From Trifolium pratense (lineage: Eukaryota > Streptophyta > Magnoliopsida > Fabales > Fabaceae), in the NCBI RefSeq assembly GCF_020283565.1, contig NC_060062.1:60342409-60406408 (forward strand): a DNA stretch of 64,000 bases. Direction: 5' to 3'. The translations under genes and the position numbers were made by a program. This document shows, piece by piece, positions 42,071-53,111 of this stretch; the first letter of the stretch is position 1, and each line of letters begins with the position of its first letter. The notes under the pieces were generated by a model. It saw only the letters and a list, made by a program, of their open reading frames with translations. It did not search any database and was not told where the DNA came from.

Positions 42071-42329
42071 TTTCTTGTCATATTCTCTTATATCACATAA
42101 TTATATAATCATCTCCTTTTCCCTCACTTTTCAAGAAAGGGGTTCGCTTCGGCGTTATCAACTCCCAATTCCATGCCAAACAAATATGTTCTTATGCTTA
42201 TGGAATTGACTGTTGATCTTAGAGCTGATATAAGATTCAATGTGTAATTTATCAGTATGTCATCGCCCCTGCCATCTGAAAGACTTTGCTAGGGTTCCTT
42301 CCTTCTTGGTGCTGCCTTAAAAAATTTCC

Positions 42330-42611
42330 CTCAGACTGTGGATGCTTGCTCCCCTAAGACGGGGATCTGCTACTTGGAGCTGCTGCCTGCTGCTCTCTTA
42401 TGGCAGCACCCAAAACACTAACAAATGTGATCTCCCTTCCACCAAAGTCAGCCACTGCATTTGGAACTAAGATTCCCCACCCCACCATGCCATACCTCCA
42501 TTGGCATGCACATAGCTTCTTGAGTGACCACATTAGTACCACAGTTTCTTCTAAGGTGAAACCGACATTTTTGTGGATTGGCAATTCTACTTTCATGGTT
42601 TGAGATCTCAT
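42330..42611. other. GC-richer block of unknown nature
   Basis: About 280 bases noticeably richer in GC than the flanks, with open frames on both strands (42354-42611 minus, 85 codons; 42400-42603 plus, 67 codons). Neither has a recognisable motif. It could be a captured gene piece or an old exon. Confidence 0.3.
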
Positions 42612-43374
42612 ATTTGTGTTTATGAATCTCTGTGTTCGATGTTTTAATGGTTCCTCTATTTTGCTTCTTGTTTTGTATCTTGTTATTTTTACTTTTTAGT
42701 TTGTTTCATGTTTTTTCTTTCTATGGTTTTTGTTGAAAAGCCCCACAAGTGTTTGGCCTTTTGGAATTTATTTCATACACTGATAATGGTGACTACTGCC
42801 AACCTCATCATTCTCTCCCTCCCATAAATGGCTCTCCAGCATGTGATTAGTTTAATCATAGACAACTTATTGTCAACTTTAGCTTACACAGGTTAAAGAA
42901 ATGATCCATAACTAAACAAGACTAAAGAATGTGGAACTTTTTTCCTCTTTGGTCTGATGTTAGGATTAAGATGTTGACTTGGAAATGACCTATCAGCTTT
43001 TGTGTTCTCTCTATGTGGTATACTTAGCTTGTTTAGTTCTCTGTGTTAGTTATAAATTGTGGATGGAGAATGTCACAAGTCCTAACACATGAAGATAAGG
43101 TTTGGTATACTTCAATTATTATGATTAGACTTTACAATAATAGCTTATAAAAGAATATAACAAAAATTTCAAAGGGGATGATCAATCAATGTCCTCAAGG
43201 GGTAGCTTCACAAGTGGGAAAATAATTTTTATTTGCAAGACACTTTACTGTTTGTGAAGCATCAGGGGCCATAATATAAAATTTAGGCTATCACATTACA
43301 AAGCGATGAGCTGATATTAGCCTCTAGTTTTTCACTTCCCATTTGGATATAGCAAAGTGAGAATAAACAACAAT
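42612..43374. other. Gene-free stretch
   Basis: Nothing recognised. Confidence 0.3.
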
Positions 43375-43575
43375 GAATTAATTCAAGTGATAAGGAAACT
43401 TGAGACTCTTAACCAGGCGGTCGAGAGTTTGATTCTTTCTTGACATGCAATATGAAAACTTTTGATCGAGAGGATAGTCCCTCCTTATGTGTTTTACATG
43501 TTTTTTGATGGAGATAAGTCACCGTTAAATGCAGTGGAATTTTTGTGTCTATAATATGATAACTTTAAAAAAAAG
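43375..43575 (+). mobile_element. SINE-like element
   Basis: Left part TTCAAGTGATAAGGAAACTT with GACTCTTAACCAGGCGGTCG, then the B-box-like GAGAGTTTGATTCTTTC, then GAGGATAGTCCCTCC and an A tract at about 43567. Confidence 0.45.
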
Positions 43576-44701
43576 TGAAAATATGAGGTGGTTTGTTGTT
43601 TTTTTTTTTGTTTGTAGAAAGTAGTTTTTTGTTTTTATTTTATTAACATGTTTTTAATTTGTTGAGTCTAATGTCCATTTTCTTTATTATATTAGCAAGA
43701 AAATGCTTTATATCTTATTTTATATTAATTACATTTCATAGTGTATATAGCATATTTCAAATAAATTTTTGTCCTGGGTAAAAAATATAAAATTTATCCT
43801 CTTATTTTCTACACAACTAAGTAATTTTTTGCCGCAACAACTTATAACGAAAATTAATTTTCTATCATTTTCCCTTCTATTTATCCAATAATAATTAAAT
43901 AATAATATTTTTTCAATTATTTTCTTGCACCGTTTTATTCTTCCTTTTCTTTCCCTTTCTTTAACTCACCTCACTTACCTTTACTTTCTACAATCAAAGA
44001 TACTTAAAGTTTTAAACTAGAGACCAATATTATTATGCTTTCCGATTTACCTAAAATAAAGATTTTTAGCTAATAAAACAATCAAACAAAAATTTCAATA
44101 TTCACAATTGGACATCACAAAAATATTAGAACAGGAAAAAAAAATTCTAATTTTAAGCCATATACAAATTTTATCAATTTTTAGTCACTGATTTTTTTTA
44201 AAAATAAAATAGGTGCTTTTAGTTAACTTTTTTTACAATAATGGATGTTTTTTAATCCCTCTCAAGAAATTAATTAATTGTTATAATTAGTAGAGACTAA
44301 AAATGGCAAATAATATTTAGCCCTTATTTTCTTTTTATTTTTACTTGCAGGGATGGCAATTCACTTAATAATTAGTGAGATTATTTATAATCTTGTTTAC
44401 AACATTTCAAGCAATAATTTGATATTGGCCTCTTCTTTACCAAGTTCCATTAGATAAAGATAAACTTGTGAAAACAGAAAAGTACACATTGCTTGTGGAA
44501 TAAACTTTTATTTGTGTTGAACAATAATAACAAAGCCAAGTATCCTCAAATTCAATTATGTTGAGGAGATTGACATTAAACTTGGACCATATGTACAAAA
44601 AGCACCTACCACTTTTGGGTGGGGAACAAGTGGTAGGTCTTAAGTAGACCCATTTTAACTAATAATAATTTACATATATAATTCAAAGACTAATCAATAA
44701 T
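43576..44701. other. Gene-free AT-rich stretch
   Basis: No gene seen. The right end is the 3' flank of the DnaJ gene. Confidence 0.35.
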
Positions 44702-45812
44702 TTACACTGCATAAGGATTAGAGTAATCACGGATTCCTCCTGCTCCTTCCCAACCAGACCACTCTTCCCAAAAGTCATAATCTGGTTCTTCATAGGTATA
44801 GGTCTCACAGGTTTCTTGTGCATTTGTTTCTTCTTCTCTCAAATTTGTCATCACAACCTGAAGTTACAATATAAGCAACAATGACATTACAATTAGGTAG
44901 AGTCAAAATAATGCTAAAAACTATGATTCAATAAGGATGTAAAAAACATGTTTTTGTTGGTCCTTTCATGTTAATTACTAGTATTTAGGAAATGATCATT
45001 TCATTCAAACAATAATGTCACACTTCAATAGTTGTTACCAAGTTTTAAATCTTGATGTTAAGCGATCGCAACGATCGATAAATATTGCAGATAATTGCAG
45101 TCAAATGTGGTCTAAAGCCAGATAAACATCAAAAACTTGATTTGGATTCCATGTAAATATGTAACACATTTATTGATCTTTGAGATGATTTTGTAAAGAT
45201 CTATAGTAAGTAACTGATCTCAAATCACGATCAAAACATGATTTTTTTCAAATGCAGGGAATTCAAGTCCATGTATCCATATTTTTTTTTTGGTAAGTAT
45301 ATGTATCCATATATAGTTTATACTACTATATTCAATGCATAATGGAAATTTAGATAAATTATTGGTCAAGAGTTGAATGAAAACTCACATCATAAGCCTC
45401 ATTGATTAGGTGAAACTGCACACCACAATCTCTTCCTCTGCACACATCTGGATGGTACTGAAACATAAACAAAACCCAAATATTTAATATTTTAACAACA
45501 AAAATGAAAATAAAAAATAAAAAATAAAAAATGGCAAATCTAAATTCATCAATCTAATGAGATGAGAGACAAAAACAAAAGATAGAATCAAACCTGCAAA
45601 GCAAGCTTTCTAAAAGCTTTCCTAACATCAGATTCAGAAGCACCTGGTTCAACTCTCAATGTCTTATAAGGATCCATAACAGAAGCAGAATTAGAGCAAG
45701 AAACCCTAAATTTGTTCATCTTATTTTGTTTCTTTTCATTTCTTCCAAATTGCATCCAAGAAACACAAGATCCATTACCACCAACAACACCAACACTAGT
45801 AGCAGCAGCCAT
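44702..45812 (-). CDS. DnaJ-domain (J-domain) protein, probably plastid targeted, 147 aa
   Basis: Three exons on the minus strand: 45812-45594, 45457-45389 and 44857-44702, both junctions in phase 0 with GT-AG borders. The J domain starts at about residue 47 ([27 protein letters not shown]). The HPD signature that stimulates Hsp70 ATPase is completed across the first intron (residues 75-77, in [12 protein letters not shown]), then [17 protein letters not shown]. The N-terminal 45 residues are rich in Ser, Gly and Asn with basic residues and few acidic ones, as in chloroplast transit peptides. The C-terminus is acidic and aromatic ([20 protein letters not shown]). Length and layout fit the small plastid DnaJ8-like proteins. 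It would act as an Hsp70 co-chaperone. Confidence 0.85.
45056..45250. repeat. GATCGCAACGATCG repeat in the DnaJ second intron
   Basis: TTAAGCGATCGCAACGATCG followed by TTGCAGATAATTGCAGTCAA resembles the dispersed GCAGTTGCG family at 15835 and 19608. Confidence 0.3.
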
Positions 45813-48800
45813 TGTTAATCAATTAGAATCACAAAAATCTCAAAAACCCAAAATTTCTTACACAAATTCAAAATGACCCAGAAAATCTTTGGTAATAAAG
45901 ATCCAAACTTTGAAATATTAACACAAATTCTCAATGACCCAGATAAGATTTTGTTGTAAAGAACCAAACTTTAACACATGTAACACAAATTCACAATGAC
46001 CCAGAAAAGGTTGTGTTGTAAAGAACAAAACTTTGATGTGGTTTTATTAAGGAACGAAGATATTGTTTTGAATTGGAACAATGGGCACGGCAAGTTGATT
46101 ATGATTTTGATGGGGAATCTGTCCAAACACTATTATAAATAATGGGTTTAGATTTCTTTTTTGAATTATTATTTTTTTAAGAAAAGGTTGAAGAACATAA
46201 TAATAGAATGGATCAAATCAAAGAATATGCTTGGAATAGAGGAAATGAAAGAAAGAGATTTATATATATAGAAAAAAGAATAATTATTTGCTAAAAAAAA
46301 TTGTTAATTCAATTGTGTGAAATTAGTTCTTATCCATTCATTGATGTAAAGGTGACGTGGAATGTAGAGTTAGTAGGAAGCAACGTCATTGGGTTTTATC
46401 TTATTTGGCTTTTTTTAGCTTTTACTTTGTCTGCATTTTGTGACTGTTCTTTTGGATTTATTTAGGTCAAGATTTATTTTAGGAAATAGGAAATGAAAAG
46501 TGGATATTATCCCTTTTTTATCGGGAAATTGAAAGTGGATATTATCCTTTTTTTTAGAGGATTTTTATTTAACTTTTTTTATAAGTAAAATTGGAGAAGT
46601 TTTTTTTATTTCTATTAATATAAAGCGCAAAAAATATTTATTAGATAAGATAATTATACTAGAATAAACGGTAAACGTGCAAGTTGCTACTTTTTTTGGA
46701 TGGTAAAATCAATTATTTTAAATACCGCACATCTTGAGACCTAAGAGACATCACTTTATTATGCATGACTATTTGAACTCTTTTCAAAATATTTAATCTA
46801 TGATACTAGAAAACCAAAAGTGTCAAAAGATAAATGTATAAACACATGTTACTTGTCATAACACGTTATATCATGTTTGATCACTTTACTTGAAGCAGTT
46901 TTGAAGGTCGTCTGTCATACTGTAAAATCTTCAATAGTCAATCCCACAAATGTAGCTAGAAACCCAAGTCAAAATGACACATGCATGCTTCCCTCCTATA
47001 TAGCCGTACACCAGAACATCGGTTGACTTCAATGTAGATCTCTCCTCTAGTGGGTCAGTCAGGATGTTCACAGACGCATATTTCTTCACAATTCACATAT
47101 ACTCATATGCGTTTGAAAACATAAAAAAAAATCCAAAACAAGGTCATGTATGTATTGGAAGTTTAAAACTCTCGACAATGAACTGCATGCTTTCTAAATC
47201 TATCTGAAATTGCAAAGCTTAAAGCTCTCGACAATGAATTGCATACTTCACAAATCTATTTTAATTTCTACGTATCATATTAAAAATGAATTCATTTTGA
47301 TTTTTTAATTGATACCAAGATTTTATTATTTTCTTACACCATTCCACTTCTATATAATTCTATCGATGTATATAGTAGAAGCATATACAAATTTAAAAAA
47401 TATAAAATTGATTGGCACATAGTTAGATTAAAGTACTCATTTTATCTTCTTCAAAAAAGAAGTACTCATTTTATTTTTATAAAGAAAATACTCATATTTA
47501 ACTTTTATACAACCGTGCAATATCACCATCATATATTAACTCTTATTTAATTGTTTAACCAAATAAAGAAAGAAGGTGTAACAAAACCATTAGGTGAAGG
47601 AGTCAATGTCGCCGGGGCGGATGAATAAACAATTCATTGAGCGACGGCAGCATAGAATGGCTATATAATTTGGTTGGTGAGGAACAATAATATATCACGA
47701 ATAAAAAAATAATTCATGTTTTCGTAAGTTTAGTTCTGGAACATTATATTATATACTAAATATGTAAGAGTTGAAATTTGTGGATTAAATTTATAGCCAC
47801 TAACTTAAATTATTTAATTTAAAAGAATCAAAATAATTCCTTGACAAAAAAATAAAACAAATATAATTCAAATTCATTTCCTCCTACCCATCACTTCGCC
47901 CCTAAGAAAGTGACGAATAAGTCATCACAGTGAAAATTATTACAAAAAAAAAAAACTGTTACGATATTATTGATCGAGTAACGAAGTCTATCAAACTTTT
48001 AGAAATTACGTACATATATATTTCAAATAAAAATCATTCTTTTTTGAGACAAAAATCATATTATTTCTCATATAAAAAAACACTCACCTACTCATTTGTT
48101 TCTTTTATATTCTAAAATTAATACACATTAATTAGTATTATAGATACACACGGAAACATTTTCTTATTTTGTTGACATGAATGTTACACGTCGTTTAAAA
48201 AAGTTTGAAAGCCAAACAGAACGCGTCAAATTTTCAATCTGAAAATAATCAAAATATTCACTTATTTAACACATGTTAAATAAACATTTTCATTGTGAGG
48301 TATAGAGAGCTGTGGTGCTTATAGCTATTGATTAGAAGAGTGGCTATTATAGTATTATTGTACCCAAAAAAAAAAAGAGTGGCTATTTTTTTTTAAAAAA
48401 CTTATGGTTCTTACTTTCCTAGGAAAAAAAGATTACGGTAATTTATAGTTTAAATGTGACGTAAATAAAGTTTGATAAAAAAATGAAGAGTGATTATTTA
48501 AAGACTTTCACTCTTATTAGTATTCGATAAAAATTCGAAGTTTGGTAAAATTAGTTAGATTTCTACGATGTTACGAACTAAAGTTCAAATTTTAATCGAT
48601 AAATTATCTATATTTAATGTCAATTAATATTAACTCAAACGAGGATAATTAAATTTTCGGGAAAAAAAAACACTCTTACTATTTTATTTTTCACAAAGGC
48701 GCCTACTATTTCTGTTAAACTTTTTGTAACTATTTTTTCTTATCATGAAACAATTTGTAAATATGATATTAAAGAATTCTATATTGAATGTAAAATATCT

Positions 48801-48837
48801 ACAGATATATTTATATAAGCAGAGTAATTTTTTATAG
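45813..48837. other. Gene-free intergenic region
   Basis: Begins with the DnaJ upstream region; AACACAAATTC followed by CAATGACCCAGA occurs three times between about 45860 and 46005, with ACCAAACTTT-like ends, a small tandem triplication in the promoter or leader. From about 46300 to 48837 I see no gene; only AT-rich DNA and a short duplication (TTAAAACTCTCGACAATGAA and a near copy at 47163 and 47219). Confidence 0.45.
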
Positions 48838-48912
48838 ATCATGCTAAATAGTGTTTCGGAGCATCTGTTAAGCATACTTAAAATATAAATTAAGAATAAA
48901 GTTAATGCTAAA
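48838..48912. mobile_element. One end of a palindromic-end MITE
   Basis: ATCATGCTAAATAGTGTTTC with GGAGCATCTGTTAAGCATAC corresponds to one terminus of the elements at 1195 and 33215. The other end was not found, possibly displaced by the LINE that starts just after. Confidence 0.4.
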
Positions 48913-48934
48913 AATATCACTTTTTATATTTTTA

Positions 48935-49700
48935 TTTTAGGAGGGTGTCGTAAGCCTTCGGTGTGGTGGGAGGATTTGGTTAGAGTTAGGGAAGGGAAAA
49001 GTTAGCTTGCTGGGAGATGCATGGTTTACAGGTTGGGAGGAGGCTTTGGTGGTGGAGTGTTGCCTTTTGTTGGTGGATGTTGTTTTACAGGTTAATGTGG
49101 CTGATAACTGGCGTTGAAATCTGAACCTTTAACGGTTATATAGTTAGTGTGGTCTATTATTGGCTAACTCATCAGGATCCTATAGAATCGACGGCTTGCA
49201 AGGAGGTGATTTGGAACAAATTGATTCCTATTAAAGTTTCTCTTTTTGCGTGGCGGTTGTTCAATAATTGTTTGCCGATAAAAGATAATTTATTGAGGCA
49301 TTAGGTTCTAAATGAGCATGCACTTTTGTGTACAGGTGGTTGCGGTAAAATTTAAACTGGTAATCACTTGTTTTTTGAATGTGATTCTTTTGGTGCTATT
49401 TGGTACAAGGTTGTTCGTTGGTTTGGAATTTCTTTGGTCCTCCCCATTGGAGTTGTTTCTCATGCAACTCAATTTGGTGGCTCTTACTTGTTTGGGAAGA
49501 GCGTTGACTTGGTTTCTGATCTTGTTTGGATTGCGTGTTGTTGGTCCATCTAGAAAGCGCATAATGACTGTTTATTCAAGAATAATGTGGTTTCTCTTGA
49601 GACTTTGATTGGTAAGATTAAAGTTTTGTCTTGATGGTGGTTGAAGTTAAAAAAAAAAATGGGTGTTTAATCTTAATCATTGATTTGTTAATACTTTAGC
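48935..49700 (+). pseudogene. Decayed LINE C-terminus
   Basis: Pieces on the plus strand read GRIWLELGKGKVSLLGDAWF, then KEVIWNKLIPIKVSLFAWRL, LFNNCLPIKDNLLRH, a stop, GNHLFFECDSFGAIWYKVVR and VSLETLIGKIKVLS: the zf-RVT region and end of a plant LINE protein. Several stops and frameshifts; A tract at about 49650. The GC content is higher than the flanks. Confidence 0.75.
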
Positions 49701-50393
49701 GTGTTTAAGATCTATTATATATGTAAGTTCCTTTTTAACTCTTTTCGAGTTTTTCTTGTATTAATTACCTTTTAACACATATTGTACATTTTAATATAAT
49801 TTTCTTGGGTCTATTCAAAAAATAATATTAAAAATACAAAATTCAAAATAAAATTTCTTTATTAATATGCTTAAAAAAAATCCCTTTTATATCTCACCTA
49901 AACTAATACTCGGGATACTTTAGCATGTTTTTAGTACCAGATGTAATTTTTATTTTATAAGCTGAGTTTAAAAAAATTAAATTAAATAATATTAACTTAA
50001 AATTCTAAAATGAGATAAGAGCTCTTCAAATTATGTGTAAATATATGAGATTGAGATAAGAGCACTTCACCAAATTATGTGCAAATGAATGAGATAAGAT
50101 AAGAGTCCATTTTCTGAAATGTGAAGCTGGCAACTTCTACGTGTTGAATTTTGATACCATGCAAGTAAATTAAAAAGTTAAAAAATTTCAAATCAAGATC
50201 TCACACGTGTAAGAAAATAAAGTCCGTGACAAATCGTAAACGGTAGGGATCGGATAAGAACGTAACATAAGTGGATAAGATGGCCTCATGCATCGACACG
50301 TGGTCATCATGCAACCCTAATATAACGTCAATAAATCGAAAATTTTGTTGTACATATATACTACCGGTAGTAACAAAAGGAGAATGTTAACTT
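49701..50393. other. Gene-free stretch
   Basis: Contains a short duplication (TAAGAGCTCTTCAAATTATG and TAAGAGCACTTCACCAAATT at about 50018 and 50058). No gene. Confidence 0.35.
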
Positions 50394-50549
50394 GTGCCCT
50401 TAAGAACACATTTTAAGAAGATAAATATAGAAAAAATTTATTGAACTTGTGGTGTATTCAATTTTCTAAATATTAAATTTTTTATATCATTAATACTATA
50501 TTTCTATTTTTAGGTAGATTAACATGTGCCCTTAGGGCACAAGTTAACG
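50394..50549. mobile_element. MITE with GTTAACTTGTGCCC palindromic ends
   Basis: The left end ATGTTAACTTGTGCCCTTAA is inverted at the right end (CCCTTAGGGCACAAGTTAAC). The right end is a near-perfect palindrome around CCCTTAGGG. Size and end design are like the GCTAAACAGTGCC elements, with a different sequence, so it may be a sister family. Confidence 0.6.
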
Positions 50550-51630
50550 TAACCCGTAACAAAAATATCAGATGGCCCACATTGCTAATTTTATGGGGCT
50601 ACAATTTTATTTTGTGGCTATTCAGAGTTCAGACTGTTCTTATCTGGTTTTTATTTTTATTTTTTTATTACAGAATTATATAATTTTAGTGATTTTTTTT
50701 TTTTAAAAAAAAACTAGTGAGGAGACCTGTTAAGTCCAAAAGATTTGTTTTGACAAAAAAAATATAGTAATTCCTTAGAGTTAATTCCAAAAGTTTAATT
50801 AACTCCAAAAGATAATTATAAAAAAAAAAAAATCCAAAAGATATAGTGTTAATTCCTTAGAGTTGTATAATTAATTGTTTAAAATTATTTTAGAAAATAT
50901 AATATCCACTAATTAACAATGTAAAATAATTATATACTATTACCCAATAGCAATTATAATTGTGCCAAATCATCTTATTATACTATATGATATGACGTGG
51001 AATGCTTTTTTTTATTAGATTAAATTTCAGTATAAATTTGATTTACACGAACATATCATATCCATTAAGCTTTTTAAAAATACTAACTTCAACATATTAT
51101 TTTTTTTTGCTTAAAAAAATTAATGTCTTAGAAGTCGTATAATATTTTAGTTTCAATTTCTTTCTTTTAGTTTTTTAACATTTGTCCTCAAATATTTGTT
51201 CGTATGACTCATTTTAAATTACTTTCACCTTCTATTACACAATAGTCGATATATGACTTACCTCTAATGGTTTTTAGTCAAATTAGTTCTTATGGTTAAA
51301 TATCTTCTTATTAGTGGTTGTATTTTCAATTAGTTTACTAAATAGTTAAGTAGTCAGTTGTTCTACCAAAAAAAAAAGTAGTAGGTTGTTAAAAACTGGT
51401 TGCCCTAATAGAAGTTACTAGGAGTTAGTTATGATACCCGGTTAGTTTTGTAAAATTGTATAAATACATTAGTCATGTGTGTAATCATTTACTTGTAATA
51501 AAATAAAGAAATTTTGATTTCCTTATCATTCCTACCCTCTCAATTTTCTTTTTCCTCTCATTCTTCACAAGTCCTATATTACTTTTCAAAGAGCATTTAC
51601 ACCAACACTTATCTTGGATTCATATATACC
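50550..51630. other. Gene-free AT-rich stretch
   Basis: No gene or defined repeat. Confidence 0.35.
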
Positions 51631-51640
51631 ATCACCCTTA

Positions 51641-51870
51641 TGAAAGAAAAACTTTTATTTTTAGGTGACGAAGTAAACAGTGAGATATCAAATTAATTGA
51701 ACGATCTAATGATATTTCTTAATTTACAAGACAAGACCATAGATTTGTATCTGTTTATAAATTCCCCGGGCGGAGAGGTAATATTTGGAATGACGATGTT
51801 TGATACTATGCAATTTGTAGAAGCAGAAGTACAAATAGTATGCGTAGGATTAGCCGCTTCAAACTTCAAT
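51641..51870 (+). pseudogene. clpP: Relic of a plastid-type clpP gene (ClpP protease subunit)
   Basis: The plus frame reads KEKLLFLGDEVNSEISN, a stop where plastid ClpP has Gln, then [20 protein letters not shown] with [19 protein letters not shown] and CVGLAAS. These are the middle blocks of the ATP-dependent Clp protease proteolytic subunit, ending at the GLAAS block that holds the active-site Ser. After that the similarity stops, so the His and Asp of the triad are missing. [10 protein letters not shown] and DTMQFV are closer to plastid-encoded clpP than to the nuclear ClpP genes I know. The copy is diverged and cannot be functional. It is either an old plastid-to-nucleus transfer or a dead gene copy. 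Confidence 0.7.
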
Positions 51871-52002
51871 GACATCTCTTCTTTTGCTAGGGGGAGAAAT
51901 TACCAAAAAAAAAAAAATCACTTAAAATTCATTGATCAACTTGTCAAATTTAACTTAAGAAATAAGGAGTAAAAAACGCGACCAACATGGATAGCTTGCG
52001 AT

Positions 52003-52106
52003 AGGTTTGTGTATACGATTCCTAGGTAGCATGGATAAGGAGGGTGACCAATAGAGGTTTGTGTAAACGATTCCTAGGTAGCATGGATAAGGAGGGTGAC
52101 CAATAG
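52003..52106. repeat. 52-bp tandem repeat, two copies
   Basis: Unit 52003-52054 and unit 52055-52106 are identical except for one or two bases; the unit begins AGGTTTGTGTAAACGATTCC and continues TAGGTAGCATGGATAAGGAG. It lies about 130 bases after the clpP relic and is richer in GC than its flanks. Confidence 0.85.
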
Positions 52107-53111
52107 AGATCTCTTCATTTCTAAAAAAAAATGAAAATATCCATTACAAATTTTTTAAGATATAAATAAATGCACCGTAAAAAAAAACAGATATAAATAA
52201 ATGCACACACATTTAAAAAAGCAGTGACATAAAGTATGACATATATGTATTTATATCCTAAATGTGCACTTTTAAAATCATGGGTTTTGTACCAAAAATA
52301 AAAAGGTGCTGTGATAAATTGGATCTTTGGTTGTTGAGTATGTAAAGCGTGTGTTTAAATCCACATTATATCAAAGCAACAAATTGAAGAAAGCACGGTG
52401 GAATGCAGAAGACACTATAAACAACTCAACACAAATGTCTGCATTAGACTAAGTTCCAAATCGCAAATGAGAACAAACAAACATTTTCTCAGCAAGTTTA
52501 AAAGATCATGGAAGTTGACGAGTCAACAATGTAGAGGAAGAGATAATGAAGATAATTTTACATAAAAAAAAAAAAATAGTTTACTGGTTGAAGACTGTCG
52601 TCATATTTCAGATTTTATCAGGTTTTTTAGTTATCACCTTCTAGAACCAAGCAATAAATTAGCGAGCAAGTAACATCATGTGAAGAAAAAATAAATCACC
52701 TGTAATTTTGATACAATCTGCTAAATCCTTAAGAAACTTCTACAAATCGTGATTAATGTATATGACTTGAGAATTCAGACACGTTCTTAGAGTTCTTCCA
52801 GTTAACAATCATGTTTTTTGTCAGTGGTATGATTCCAAAAAAGGTAATTTTAACCATCCATGTAACTGTGTCTACACCAGTAGGTTTGCTGAACGCTTTT
52901 CCCCCCCTTATATTCTGGTCATCCACATTTATGTACAAAGCCAATAACCCCAGGAACTAGCAGTTTCTCACAAATTTACAATCCTCTATCGAGAATTAAT
53001 GCCATGAATCTTAAATCTGGATATAAAGTAGTACACCCATGAACCTCCCCTCACCAGTGCTTCAATATGCAGTAAGAAATTGATGGCCATTTGCTCGAGT
53101 CTGAAATTCTC
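52107..53111. other. 3' flank of the PP2C gene; no other gene seen
   Basis: The part next to 53112 is probably PP2C 3' UTR. The rest is AT-rich. Confidence 0.4.
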
